Below, in pieces: positions 50,562 through 59,351 of a DNA stretch of 64,000 bases. The notes beneath the pieces were generated by a model. That model was not told where the DNA came from and made no database searches. It worked only from the letters and a program-made list of their open reading frames with translations. Numbering within the stretch: position 1 is the first letter of the stretch; the number at the start of each line of letters is the position of its first letter. The translations under genes were made by a program, and so were the position numbers. This DNA is from Heyndrickxia camelliae (GTDB lineage Bacteria > Bacillota > Bacilli > Bacillales > Bacillaceae_C), in NCBI RefSeq assembly GCF_002844575.1, contig NZ_PIQO01000013.1, positions 1-64,000 of the forward strand, given 5' to 3'.

Positions 50562-52012
50562 TTCCTTACCGCTCCATCTATCAGCATTTTTCTTACTTCT
50601 GCCCTTGCGATTTTTCCACCAGAGGTATGTGGTAACTCATCCACAAAAAACCACATACGGGGGATTTTATAATTGGCTAATTTCCCTTTGCAATATTTTC
50701 GTAGTTCTCGTTTTTCACCCGTACCTTTCATTACAGCTGTTACGATTTCCCACCAATAGGAATCTGGCATTCCAATTACTGCTACTTCCTCTACCAGCGG
50801 ATGAGAGGAAATTACGGACTCTACTTCTTCGGGAAAAATATTAATCCCGCCATAAAGTATCATTGAATTTTCTCTTCCCATTATGTACAAAAACCCATCT
50901 TCATCAAGGTATCCCATATCACCAACGGACATCCATTCCTCCCTTCTCCGTGGAGGCGTTTCATCTCGGTTTGTTAAATAACCAATAAAGATCATATCGC
51001 TTTTGACGAATATTTTCCCAATTTCATTTGGAGCCGCTATTTTTTCGTCTTTTACAACCTTAATTTCTACATTATGACACGGTTTTCCAACCGAGGTTGG
51101 TTTCTGGATAAAATCCTTTTGTGTTAATACTGATACAAAGCTTAATTCAGACGCACCATAAAATTCATAAAGCATCGTTGAAGGGAAGAGTTTCTGTAGC
51201 TTTGCTTTCGATTCCTTTTCCCACTTTGCGCCGGAGGAAAAGATTTTAAATGGCCTCGTAATCATTTCCTCCACTTTTAAAATCGCTTCCACCATAGTAG
51301 GAACAGAATATATGACGGAAATTGGATCACTCTTTAGGATATTAAGTGTCATGGTTGGGTTGAAGTTTTCCAAAAGATAAACGGTTCCTCCTAAATAGAG
51401 GGTACTGATTGCTCCATATAAAAAATGGGAGTGAATAAGTGCTCCAGGGATAAGAACATGGTCGTCCGCCTTCATATGAAAATCCACCATATTACAATCA
51501 AAGCTCTTAACCCATGATCGATGAGAACGAATAAATGCCTTTGGTTTTCCTGTTGATCCCGAGGTAAAACCCATATAAAACGGTTCTTCCTCATTGCTGA
51601 TAGGTGGAATAAGACTAGGCTTTTCTCCATGAAGTTCCTGTAGGAATTCGTCCATATGCAGAACAAGGTTTGTAGACCTTAGACTTTTAAAGCGATGATC
51701 GGAAATGATAATCAAATCCGGCTTGCAAATATCCAATCTATCTTGTAATTCAGAAAGACTCCATTTTATATCGAAGGGAACCGCGGTCCATCCTGCATGG
51801 GCGGCTCCAGCAAAAATTTGCAGAAAGGAAAGACTGTTAGGCAACAATATGCCTATTCGTTTCTTTTTAGCTGGCTGCTTTTGCAGCCAGCTGCTCGTAA
51901 GTGAAACAATCTTACTCCACTGCTCGTAAGTGATTATTTCATCTTTTGTCTTAATAGCAATTCGTTTGGGTGATTGTGCTGTATGTAAGTGATATGTATC
52001 GGTAATATTCAT
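50558..52012 (-). CDS. yhfT: AMP-forming acyl-CoA ligase YhfT
   Basis: From ATG 52012, 484 residues of the ANL superfamily. The phosphate loop YMGFTSGSTGKPKA, the LYEFYGASE segment, the GDMGYLDEDGFLYIMGRE hinge and the catalytic Lys region PHTSGGKIAR are intact. It would activate a carboxylic acid as acyl-AMP, then acyl-CoA; the acid is unknown. Start and stop both overlap neighbours by ATGA. Confidence 0.88.
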   Translation of the reverse strand: MNITDTYHLHTAQSPKRIAIKTKDEIITYEQWSKIVSLTSSWLQKQPAKKKRIGILLPNSLSFLQIFAGAAHAGWTAVPFDIKWSLSELQDRLDICKPDLIIISDHRFKSLRSTNLVLHMDEFLQELHGEKPSLIPPISNEEEPFYMGFTSGSTGKPKAFIRSHRSWVKSFDCNMVDFHMKADDHVLIPGALIHSHFLYGAISTLYLGGTVYLLENFNPTMTLNILKSDPISVIYSVPTMVEAILKVEEMITRPFKIFSSGAKWEKESKAKLQKLFPSTMLYEFYGASELSFVSVLTQKDFIQKPTSVGKPCHNVEIKVVKDEKIAAPNEIGKIFVKSDMIFIGYLTNRDETPPRRREEWMSVGDMGYLDEDGFLYIMGRENSMILYGGINIFPEEVESVISSHPLVEEVAVIGMPDSYWWEIVTAVMKGTGEKRELRKYCKGKLANYKIPRMWFFVDELPHTSGGKIARAEVRKMLIDGAVRK

Positions 52013-52569
52013 TGTTTTTCTCCATAAGGTAACCATTTTTTTGAAACACGTTTTCTTATACTAATCGTCAATATAGAGGCAATAGTTGCTTTTATTATAT
52101 CTCCTGGGATATAGATAAGACTAGTTTTTGCTGCTTGCATAAGCTTGACTTTCATTACAAGTGCTTGAACAGGAACACCGAAGCAGTATACAAGTAGGAT
52201 TCCTCCAATAATATTTACTGCAAGAATTTTAATAAAGTTTGCTTTTTTGATCTTTGTTAATCCCCAGCCAATAGCCAATGCAGCGATGGTATAGCTAATA
52301 ATAAAGCCGCCGCTTGGCCCTGCTAAAACGCCTATTCCTCCTCTGCCACCAGAAAGAACGGGTGCCCCTACCGCTACAAGGAGTAAAAAAACAAGCTGAC
52401 TTAATCCTCCAAGTCTTGCTCCTAATAGACTTCCAGATAACATAACTCCTAATGTTTGAAGAGTAATAGGGACCGGTGTGAACGATAAAAAAATAGGGGG
52501 AATAAAACCTAATACAGTCATTATTGCAGTAAATAGCGCTGCAAAAATCATATCTTTGATTTTCATCAT
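52009..52569 (-). CDS. bioY: Biotin transporter S-component BioY
   Basis: About 186 residues with six hydrophobic helices; ATG 52569 or 52566, both after AGGAG. FTPVPITLQTLGVMLSG and LAGPSGGFIISY are BioY signature segments. An upstream in-frame start at 52611 would overlap the promoter -10. First gene of the BirA-controlled operon; equivalent to yhfU. Confidence 0.92.
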   Translation of the reverse strand: MMKIKDMIFAALFTAIMTVLGFIPPIFLSFTPVPITLQTLGVMLSGSLLGARLGGLSQLVFLLLVAVGAPVLSGGRGGIGVLAGPSGGFIISYTIAALAIGWGLTKIKKANFIKILAVNIIGGILLVYCFGVPVQALVMKVKLMQAAKTSLIYIPGDIIKATIASILTISIRKRVSKKWLPYGEKQ

Positions 52570-52609
52570 TGTTCTCCTATTGTATTGTAAAATGGATTTG
52601 AACATAACC

Positions 52610-52662
52610 ATTCTATTAATCTTTTAGATGAAATGTCAACCTATAATATTTTGCGGTTAACA
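52610..52662 (-). promoter_or_regulatory. BirA operator overlapping the bioY promoter
   Basis: On the minus strand TTGACA (52639-52634) and TAGAAT (52615-52610) are 18 bp apart. The inverted repeat TGTTAACC / GGTTGACA (52662-52655 and 52641-52634), with 13 bp between, matches the Bacillus BirA site (TGTTAAC arms 15 bp apart) and covers the -35 element. Biotin-loaded BirA would block transcription. Confidence 0.82.
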
Positions 52663-52749
52663 AACAATTTTTTTCATAATTGGTGTAGGGATATCCATTC
52701 TATATTCGTTTATTATAAGTGAGTAGATCAGAAGGGGGGAAGAGCACGC

Positions 52750-53295
52750 TTGGATGCAGCATTAATTGAAAAGGCGAAAAACGGAAATGACCATGCATTT
52801 CGATTGCTGGTGGAAAAATATCGAATGCAGGTTTTTCACTCTGCTTTCGCTATACTTCGTAATCAGCAGGACGCTGAAGATGCAGCCCAAGAAGTGTTTT
52901 TGAAAATCTATGCCTCTCTCCCCCAATATGAGGATCAAGGTTTCAAAACATGGATAACAAGGATTGCAGTCAATCATGCCATTGATATGAAGAGAAAGAA
53001 AGTTAGAAGGAAAGAAGAGCATATTACCGAGTTTCAGCCAGAATATCACCAGTTTGAAAAAGCAGAAACAGCTGAAGTGATAGTTTTAAAAAAGGAACAA
53101 AAGGAGTTCTTTCAAAAAAGAATAGGTGAGATTCCTGATAATTATCGCGATGTGATTAAAGGGTTTTATATAGAAGAAAAGACTTATCAGCAATTGGCAA
53201 AAGAGCAGCAGGTCCAAGTCAAAACAATAGAAACTAAATTATACCGCGCAAGACAGTGGATGAAAAAGCATTGGAAGGAGGACGATTTTAGGTGA
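52750..53295 (+). CDS. ECF-type RNA polymerase sigma factor
   Basis: 181 residues from TTG 52750 with a GGGGGG-rich ribosome site. Region 2 covers about residues 15-85, including DAEDAAQEVFLKIYASLPQY and FKTWITRIAVNHAIDMKR. Region 4 covers residues 120-175, with IPDNYRDVIKGFYIEEKTYQQLAKEQ and the recognition helix VKTIETKLYRARQWMKK. It overlaps the anti-sigma gene by four bases. No clear ECF-type autoregulated promoter could be read upstream. Confidence 0.9.
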   Translation: MDAALIEKAKNGNDHAFRLLVEKYRMQVFHSAFAILRNQQDAEDAAQEVFLKIYASLPQYEDQGFKTWITRIAVNHAIDMKRKKVRRKEEHITEFQPEYHQFEKAETAEVIVLKKEQKEFFQKRIGEIPDNYRDVIKGFYIEEKTYQQLAKEQQVQVKTIETKLYRARQWMKKHWKEDDFR

Positions 53296-53747
53296 ATCAT
53301 ATTTCCTATGAAAGATGGCTTCAGTATGTGAGAGGTGAATTAGATTCGGCTACCGAACAGCAGTATGATGATCACTTATATAGCTGTGACCAATGCTTGT
53401 CCGTTTATTTGGAGGCTGTTGAGGCGCAGGAACAATTGCTGCCTGCAATGAGTAATGAAGATTCATTTACGGAAATGGTGATGCAGCAAATCGAGGGACA
53501 GAAGAGGAAAACAGTAGGCCAATCCAAAAAACAAAGCCTCTATCAAAAAGCAAGCTTTCATTATTTAGTTGCTGCAGCGATGACCATTCTATTAATGACT
53601 TCAGGTGTTTTTTCGCATCTCACAAACGCTTTGAATGATTTTGAGGCAAAGAAAAAGAAGGAACCGTCTGTTGTAATGGGGTTAATGAATAAATCCGTAT
53701 CACTGATTGATAAAGTGGAAAGAGAATCTGAGGAGGGAAATAAATAA
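53292..53747 (+). CDS. Zinc-finger anti-sigma factor
   Basis: 151 residues. The N-terminal part has H-x3-C-x2-C (HLYSCDQC, near residue 27-34), the ZAS anti-sigma zinc motif. Residues about 90-110 form one transmembrane helix (YLVAAAMTILLMTSGVF), leaving a short, lysine-rich outer domain. It should hold the sigma factor at the membrane. Its stop overlaps the next start. Confidence 0.85.
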   Translation: MNHISYERWLQYVRGELDSATEQQYDDHLYSCDQCLSVYLEAVEAQEQLLPAMSNEDSFTEMVMQQIEGQKRKTVGQSKKQSLYQKASFHYLVAAAMTILLMTSGVFSHLTNALNDFEAKKKKEPSVVMGLMNKSVSLIDKVERESEEGNK

Positions 53748-54823
53748 TGAATAACAGCAAGAATCCTATCACAGCGTTTTTACTTGGATTTTTTCCGGGT
53801 GGCGGCTTACTTTATTTAGGGATAATGAGTGGTTTTATTTATACCATTTCTGTTTGTGGCCTTGCCATCATTGCTATCCTTTTGGTTGCAACATCATACG
53901 ATATGAAGCCAGCACTCGCTATAACTTTCATCGGTTTTGTCATTTACGTTATTAGTGTGATTCATACTGCAGTACGCGCATCAAGACAAACTCACAGCAA
54001 TGGTGGAACAGTGGTTGCAGATTCAAAATCTTATGATTCCGAGCGTTTTTACACTATTCTATTATCCTTTATCCCGGGCTTGGGTCATTTTCAACTTGGT
54101 TTAATGAACCGTGGCCTTACCATTCTTACATCTTTTCTGGGAATGGGAGTAATGGTTGTGTTTATTACCGCTCTTACTCATCGTGCAGAGTTTTTGGTTT
54201 TCTTAGCATTCTTGCCGATTATTTGGGTGTACGGCTTTTTTGATGCGACCCGCCAATTAACAAAAAAACAGAGTGGAGAGCAACTCGTGGATCGTTCTAT
54301 TTTCGAGGAGTTTGAAATGAGAAAGGAGGATGGGAAAAAGAGCAGGTCCATTGCAACTTTCCTATCCATTTTTCCTGGAGCAGGACATTTATATTTAGGA
54401 TTGCAAAAACGCGGTATTCAATTAATGGCGGCATTCCTCTTCTCTATCTATATACTGGATATTTTGAGATTGGGAATATTCCTATTCCTAGTTCCAATTA
54501 TTTGGTTTTATAGCTTTTTCGATGGATTGCAAAAAGCATCTAAGTATGGGAAGGAAGAGATGGAGGATAAACCAGTGATTTCTTATTTAATCAACCATCA
54601 AAGATGGGTTGGAATAGGACTAATCATACTTGGCTTATATTATTTAATTTCTTATATTGTTTTACCAGTGATTTCCCCAATGATTTACAACGCCATTCAC
54701 ATCGATATTGATTATTGGTTTAGCAATTACTTTCAAACAGGTTTTGTGTGTCTTCTCCTTATTGGCGGAGGTATTAAACTGATGGTTGGTACGAAAAGGA
54801 AGGGAGAGGAAGAAAATATATGA
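53747..54823 (+). CDS. Multi-pass membrane protein with three TM2-like repeats
   Basis: 358 residues, about nine hydrophobic helices. Three internal repeats start with a Pro-Gly turn and a Leu-Gly end: FFPGGGLLYLG (about residue 15), FIPGLGHFQLGLMNRG (about 105) and FPGAGHLYLGLQKRG (about 207). Each is followed by a helix pair ending in W-x-Y-x-F-F-D in two cases. This resembles tandem TM2 domains. Role unknown; probably part of the sigma factor's sensory unit. Confidence 0.7.
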   Translation: MNNSKNPITAFLLGFFPGGGLLYLGIMSGFIYTISVCGLAIIAILLVATSYDMKPALAITFIGFVIYVISVIHTAVRASRQTHSNGGTVVADSKSYDSERFYTILLSFIPGLGHFQLGLMNRGLTILTSFLGMGVMVVFITALTHRAEFLVFLAFLPIIWVYGFFDATRQLTKKQSGEQLVDRSIFEEFEMRKEDGKKSRSIATFLSIFPGAGHLYLGLQKRGIQLMAAFLFSIYILDILRLGIFLFLVPIIWFYSFFDGLQKASKYGKEEMEDKPVISYLINHQRWVGIGLIILGLYYLISYIVLPVISPMIYNAIHIDIDYWFSNYFQTGFVCLLLIGGGIKLMVGTKRKGEEENI

Positions 54824-55731
54824 AATCTTGGAGAGTAGGAAGTATATCTATGGGAGCAGCTCTAGTTTTTCTAGGGGTGTTCCTGTTATTGACACAAGTG
54901 TTTCATTGGAATACGGCAACTGCGTTAATGGCTTGGTGGCCGATTTTATTGATGATTTTAGGAATTGAAATATTATTATCGCTTTATTTTTCGAAACAGG
55001 ATAAGCCGATTGTAAAATATGATGTCCTTAGCATCTTTTTCATCGGCATCATTGGTATGTGCGGCATCGCCTTGACCATATTTAGTTCTACTGGAATTTT
55101 AAATAAAGTTACATATGCCATGGCAGCTGAAACAAAAATATTAGATTTACCTAAATACAATCAAACAGTGGATAATAACATTAAAAGGGTTGTATTGGAA
55201 ACAACCAATCAGCCTGTAATAATTGAGTCCACAAAGGAAACAGCCATTTCGACGTTTGGAACATATAAAGCGGAAATTGTCGAAAATAATCCAACGATAA
55301 AGGAAGTAAAAGATTACATAATGGTAGAAGAAAAAGGAGATACTGTCTATTTGAAATTGAAAGACGGGCCGAATCAACATGGGTTTTTTTCAGATGAAAC
55401 AGAGTCTTCCATGACCATACTAATACCTGAAAACCTGAGGTTGGAAGTGAAGGGTAAGTATAATTCAATAACATTAAAGGTAAGAGACCTATCAAATAAT
55501 TGGTTTATTAATGGTGTATCAGACACTGATATTCAAGTTTTAGGAAAGCCAAATTTAATGCTAGAAGCACATCAAACGGGGCAACTATCAGGTGATGGAT
55601 GGATAGAAAAAAAGGAAAAGGGCAATAATAATGATATAGTGGAGAGTAATGGAAAACTGACTTTTGGAGAAGGAACACATCATATTGTTATAACACAAGC
55701 AGAGGTCGTTTCAGTCACACACTTGCCATAG
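54820..55731 (+). CDS. Membrane-anchored LiaF-like protein with exported beta domain
   Basis: 303 residues. Residues 8-30, 35-55 and 68-90 are hydrophobic helices, including the WWPILLMILGIEILLSLYF pattern of the LiaI/LiaF transmembrane module. The rest (residues 100-300) is a beta-rich, repeat-like domain expected outside the cell. It overlaps the upstream gene by four bases, so all four genes are one translationally linked operon. LiaF relatives sense cell-envelope stress; here that is inference. Confidence 0.72.
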   Translation: MKSWRVGSISMGAALVFLGVFLLLTQVFHWNTATALMAWWPILLMILGIEILLSLYFSKQDKPIVKYDVLSIFFIGIIGMCGIALTIFSSTGILNKVTYAMAAETKILDLPKYNQTVDNNIKRVVLETTNQPVIIESTKETAISTFGTYKAEIVENNPTIKEVKDYIMVEEKGDTVYLKLKDGPNQHGFFSDETESSMTILIPENLRLEVKGKYNSITLKVRDLSNNWFINGVSDTDIQVLGKPNLMLEAHQTGQLSGDGWIEKKEKGNNNDIVESNGKLTFGEGTHHIVITQAEVVSVTHLP

Positions 55732-55801
55732 AAGATGGACACCTGTTCACTAGATTTTTACATTGAAAAGAGTTATGATATTCGAGAGACTATTTTACCA
55801 T

Positions 55802-55825
55802 CTGGCTTATGGCCAGTTTTTCTTT
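55802..55825 (+). terminator. Terminator of the ECF operon
   Basis: CTGGC pairs with GCCAG and runs into TTTTTCTTT. Confidence 0.7.
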
Positions 55826-55894
55826 GTAAAAAAAGGAATTTTTATATACATGCAAAAATTCATCGTAAAAGGATAATAGATTAGGATGATGTAC

Positions 55895-56809
55895 ATGAAA
55901 AGAGCAAGAATTATTTATAATCCGACATCTGGCCGTGAACTTTTTAAAAAGCATCTTGCAACGGTATTGCAAAAGCTTGAAATGGCTGGATATGAAACGT
56001 CCTGTCATGCGACAACAGGAGCGGGAGATGCTACTGAAGCCGCGAAAGTTGCGGTAGCTCGTCAATACGATTTAGTGGTGGCGGCTGGCGGAGATGGTAC
56101 TATCAATGAGGTAGTAAACGGACTTGCCGAGCAAGAATACCGTCCAAAGCTTGGAGTGATTCCAGTTGGAACCACTAATGACTTTGCAAGGGCATTACAC
56201 ATACCTCGAGACATTGAAGTAGCAACAGATATTATTGTCCAAGGGGATACGATTCCCGTTGATATCGGTAAATATAATGATGGATATTTTGTTAATATTG
56301 CCGGCGGTGGAAGAATCACGGAGCTAACTTATGAGGTTCCAAGCAAGATGAAAACCATGATTGGTCAGTTGGCTTACTATCTAAAAGGAATTGAAATGCT
56401 GCCATCGATTCGTGCTACAGACATGACAATTGAGTATGATGGAAAGCTTTTTGAAGGTGAGGCCATGCTATTTTTGGTCGGATTAACCAATTCCATTGGC
56501 GGCTTTGAAAAACTAGCTCCCGACTCTTCGATTAATGATGGCTTATTTACGCTCATGATTTTAAAGAAGACAAATCTTGCTGAATTTATTCGGGTAGTAA
56601 CCCTAGCGATTCGTGGAGAGCATGTGAATGATCCGAATGTCATTTATGCTTCAGCAAATAGGATTAAAGTGAGCTCCAGTGAAAAAATACAATTAAATAT
56701 TGATGGAGAATTTGGCGGACTAGTACCGACAGAGTTTGAAAACTTGTACCGTCACTTAGAGGTATTTGTACCGATAGATAAAATTCGTCCGCAAGATAAA
56801 GTGGAATAA
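55895..56809 (+). CDS. dgkB: Diacylglycerol kinase DgkB
   Basis: 304 residues from ATG 55895 (TTAGGATG upstream); starts MKRARIIYNPTSGRE like B. subtilis DgkB. The nucleotide loop AAGGDGTINEVVNGL and the IPVGTTNDFARAL segment are the DAGK catalytic domain signature. It phosphorylates diacylglycerol released by lipoteichoic acid synthesis. Earlier ATGs at 55886 and 55889 overlap the ribosome site. Confidence 0.95.
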   Translation: MKRARIIYNPTSGRELFKKHLATVLQKLEMAGYETSCHATTGAGDATEAAKVAVARQYDLVVAAGGDGTINEVVNGLAEQEYRPKLGVIPVGTTNDFARALHIPRDIEVATDIIVQGDTIPVDIGKYNDGYFVNIAGGGRITELTYEVPSKMKTMIGQLAYYLKGIEMLPSIRATDMTIEYDGKLFEGEAMLFLVGLTNSIGGFEKLAPDSSINDGLFTLMILKKTNLAEFIRVVTLAIRGEHVNDPNVIYASANRIKVSSSEKIQLNIDGEFGGLVPTEFENLYRHLEVFVPIDKIRPQDKVE

Positions 56810-56845
56810 GCAAAACCGTTTACCAATAGTGGTAAACGGTTTTGC
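56810..56845. terminator. Terminator after dgkB
   Basis: GCAAAACCGTTTACC pairs perfectly with GGTAAACGGTTTTGC across AATAGT; a 15-bp stem. Confidence 0.85.
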
Positions 56846-56921
56846 TTTGTGAATTTTTCTAGTATTAAAGGATAAGTAATTGCTGACTTTCATTAAATGG
56901 AGAATAATGAACCTGAAATTC

Positions 56922-56945
56922 ATCATAACTTCAACAGGTTATGAT
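56922..56945 (-). other. Hairpin downstream of putP
   Basis: ATCATAAC pairs with GTTATGAT (56922-56945). It lies 56 bases past the putP stop and may mark its transcript end, though it lacks a T-run. Confidence 0.4.
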
Positions 56946-57000
56946 AATTCCTTCACTATAGATCATAATTCAGGCATAACTCATAATAATTCCGCCCACT

Positions 57001-58479
57001 TTATCCTTTCTTCAAAAACGCAACACTTTCCTGAAACTCTTTTTCAATTTCGGGGTTATGTTTGTAGGTAGCTAAGCTTACTAAGATACAGACAATTAGG
57101 TTCGCAGCAAAGCCCGGAACGATTTCATAAAGTGTATCGCCAAGTCCTGTATTCTTCCAGACAATAACCGTAATGGCACCGACAATCATCCCAAAAAGGG
57201 CACCCCAATGGTTCATTTTTTTCCAATATAGACTGAGGAATACAACCGGTCCGAACGATGCGCCGAATCCTGCCCATGCGTAGGCAACCAACTCCAAGAT
57301 GGTGGCATTCTTATCAAAGGCGAGGATCGCTGCAACTACTGCAACAAATAATACAGCCATTCTGCCGAAGAACACCAATTCTTTATCTGATGCATCTCTG
57401 CGGAACACAATTTTATATAAATCCTCTGTAAGAGCACTGGATGTGACGATTAACTGTGATGAAATAGTACTCATAATCGCTGCAAGTACTGCCGCAAGTA
57501 CAAGACCAGCAACAAGCGGATGGAATAAAATTTGCCCAAGTTGAATAAATACTGCTTCGGCGTCTCCTAATTTAATATTTGTAAGATCGTGAAAATAAGC
57601 AATACCAATTAATGCTGTTAAGGAAGTGCCAAGCAGAGATAAAATCATCCAGCTCATCCCAATACGTCTTGCACTTTTTGTTTCCTTAATGGTTTTAATC
57701 GCCATAAAGCGTACAATAATATGCGGCTGTCCAACATAGCCCAGCCCCCAAGCGATAGCAGAAATCAATCCTAATATGGTTGTTCCTTTAAAAAGGTTTA
57801 AGAGTGTCGGATCAATGGCTCTTATTGTATGAAATGTTTCAGATGGTCCTCCCGTTGCAACAAAGCCTATGGCTGGAACAAGCAATAACGCAATTACCAT
57901 GATAAGACCTTGAATAAAATCAGTCCAACTAACAGCAAGGAAGCCGCCGAATAATGTATATGCGACTACAACCCCCGCCACAATAAGCAACCCAATATGA
58001 TAGTTTAAGTGAAAAGAACTTTCAAAAAAGACTGCACCTGAAACGATTCCAGAAGATACATAGAAAGTGAAAAAAACTAAAATGACAAGGGATGAAACAA
58101 TCCTTAATAGCTTGGTTTTATCCTTGAAGCGGTTCTCAAAAAAGGATGGAATCGTAATAGAGTCATTTGCGACCTGAGTGTAAGAACGCAATCGTGGTGC
58201 AATCAATACCCAGTTTAGATATGCCCCAATAGTTAGCCCGATGGCAATCCACGCATCTGTAAGACCATGCTTATAAATTCCTCCTGGCAATCCCATTAAG
58301 AGCCAGCCGCTCATATCGGCAGCACCAGCGCTTAACGCAGTGACGGCTGGACCTAATGATCTTCCCCCTAACATATAGTCTGTTAAATTGCTTGTTCTCC
58401 GGAAGGCATACCATCCGACTAAAAGCATCATCAGTATATATAGAATAATGGCAATTAACTTGTAAAATTCTGGTGTCAT
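57001..58479 (-). CDS. putP: Sodium/proline symporter PutP
   Basis: 492 residues, SSS family with 13 helices. It begins ILYILMMLLVGWYAFRRT, followed by YMLGGRSLGPAVTALSAGAADMSGWLLMGLPG, the typical substrate and sodium site, and later SSQLIVTSSALTEDLY. Likely proline uptake for nutrition or osmoprotection. The ribosome site is GGAGATG. Confidence 0.92.
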   Translation of the reverse strand: MTPEFYKLIAIILYILMMLLVGWYAFRRTSNLTDYMLGGRSLGPAVTALSAGAADMSGWLLMGLPGGIYKHGLTDAWIAIGLTIGAYLNWVLIAPRLRSYTQVANDSITIPSFFENRFKDKTKLLRIVSSLVILVFFTFYVSSGIVSGAVFFESSFHLNYHIGLLIVAGVVVAYTLFGGFLAVSWTDFIQGLIMVIALLLVPAIGFVATGGPSETFHTIRAIDPTLLNLFKGTTILGLISAIAWGLGYVGQPHIIVRFMAIKTIKETKSARRIGMSWMILSLLGTSLTALIGIAYFHDLTNIKLGDAEAVFIQLGQILFHPLVAGLVLAAVLAAIMSTISSQLIVTSSALTEDLYKIVFRRDASDKELVFFGRMAVLFVAVVAAILAFDKNATILELVAYAWAGFGASFGPVVFLSLYWKKMNHWGALFGMIVGAITVIVWKNTGLGDTLYEIVPGFAANLIVCILVSLATYKHNPEIEKEFQESVAFLKKG

Positions 58480-58758
58480 GTAATCATCTCCTTCATGAAT
58501 TATTGGAAGTAGTCTATCACGAATTTGTCTAAATTTATAGCAATATTCTCATTAATAGGGAAAATGTCACCATGTGATAGGTTAATAGACCTGGAAAAAT
58601 GGAAATTTTATTATATATAGACTATCCATCGGTGCATATTTCCTGCGAATGGTGACAGAATAAATATGTATTTGAAAGGGAACAAATTGTTACGCAGCGG
58701 AACATAATGTGAAGTTTCCGATAATGTTCATAAAAATAAATATTCTGTTCTTTGTCTA
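58480..58758. other. Divergent control region between putP and the ThrRS leader
   Basis: No gene. An inverted repeat GAACATAAT (58700-58708) / ATAATGTTC (58721-58729) with eight of nine positions matching could be an operator. Confidence 0.45.
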
Positions 58759-58787
58759 TTGCAATTTTGGAATCCCTGTGCTAAGAT
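58759..58787 (+). promoter_or_regulatory. Promoter of the tandem T-box leader
   Basis: TTGCAA (58759-58764) and TAAGAT (58782-58787) with a 17-bp spacer. Confidence 0.82.
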
Positions 58788-58824
58788 ACATTTCAATTAA
58801 CAAAATAATATTCTAAGCGTTGAA

Positions 58825-59061
58825 AAGGACATGAATCATTCTTAAATATCTTTACTAGAGAACAGGGTCAATGGCTGAAAGCCTTGTAGGTATAGGGATG
58901 ATTTACCACCTTGGAGCAATGGTGGAGAAATGCGCGGAGCAGAATAACCACCATCGGGAAAACCGTTATTTATTTGAGCATATGTACGCGATTATGTGCA
59001 TATGGAATTAGGGTGGAATCACGACCGCACTCGTCCCTTGTAGGGGATGGGTGCGTTTTTT
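58825..59061 (+). promoter_or_regulatory. T-box riboswitch 1, threonine specifier
   Basis: Stem I carries AGAGAACAGGGT and GGCTGAAAGCC. The specifier loop GATTTACCACC presents ACC (58905-58907), a Thr codon. The T-box AGGGTGGAATCACGAC is at 59010-59025. The terminator CGCACTCGTCCC/GGGATGGGTGCG with six T ends the element. Confidence 0.95.
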
Positions 59062-59082
59062 AATTTCATAATGTATGCGAGG

Positions 59083-59324
59083 AAGAGGACATGAGTCATT
59101 CTTAATGTTTCTTTACTAGAGAACGGGGTCATCGGCTGAAAGCCCCTAAGAAAAAAAGGATGATTTACCACCTTGGAGCAATGATAGGGAAATGCATAAG
59201 CAAATTATCTATCATCGGGAAACCGTTATTTTACTTAAGCATAAAATACAATCAATGTGTTTTATGGAATTAGGGTGGAACCACGACACACTCGTCCCTT
59301 TTGCGGATGAAGTGTGTTTTTTTT
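59083..59324 (+). promoter_or_regulatory. T-box riboswitch 2, threonine specifier
   Basis: A near copy of element 1: AGAGAACGGGGT, GGCTGAAAGCC, specifier ACC at 59167-59169, T-box AGGGTGGAACCACGAC at 59272-59287, and a terminator CACACT...AGTGTG followed by eight T. Read-through of both is needed to reach the synthetase gene. Confidence 0.95.
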
Positions 59325-59351
59325 ATACAAAATTTTAGGAGGAATAATAAT

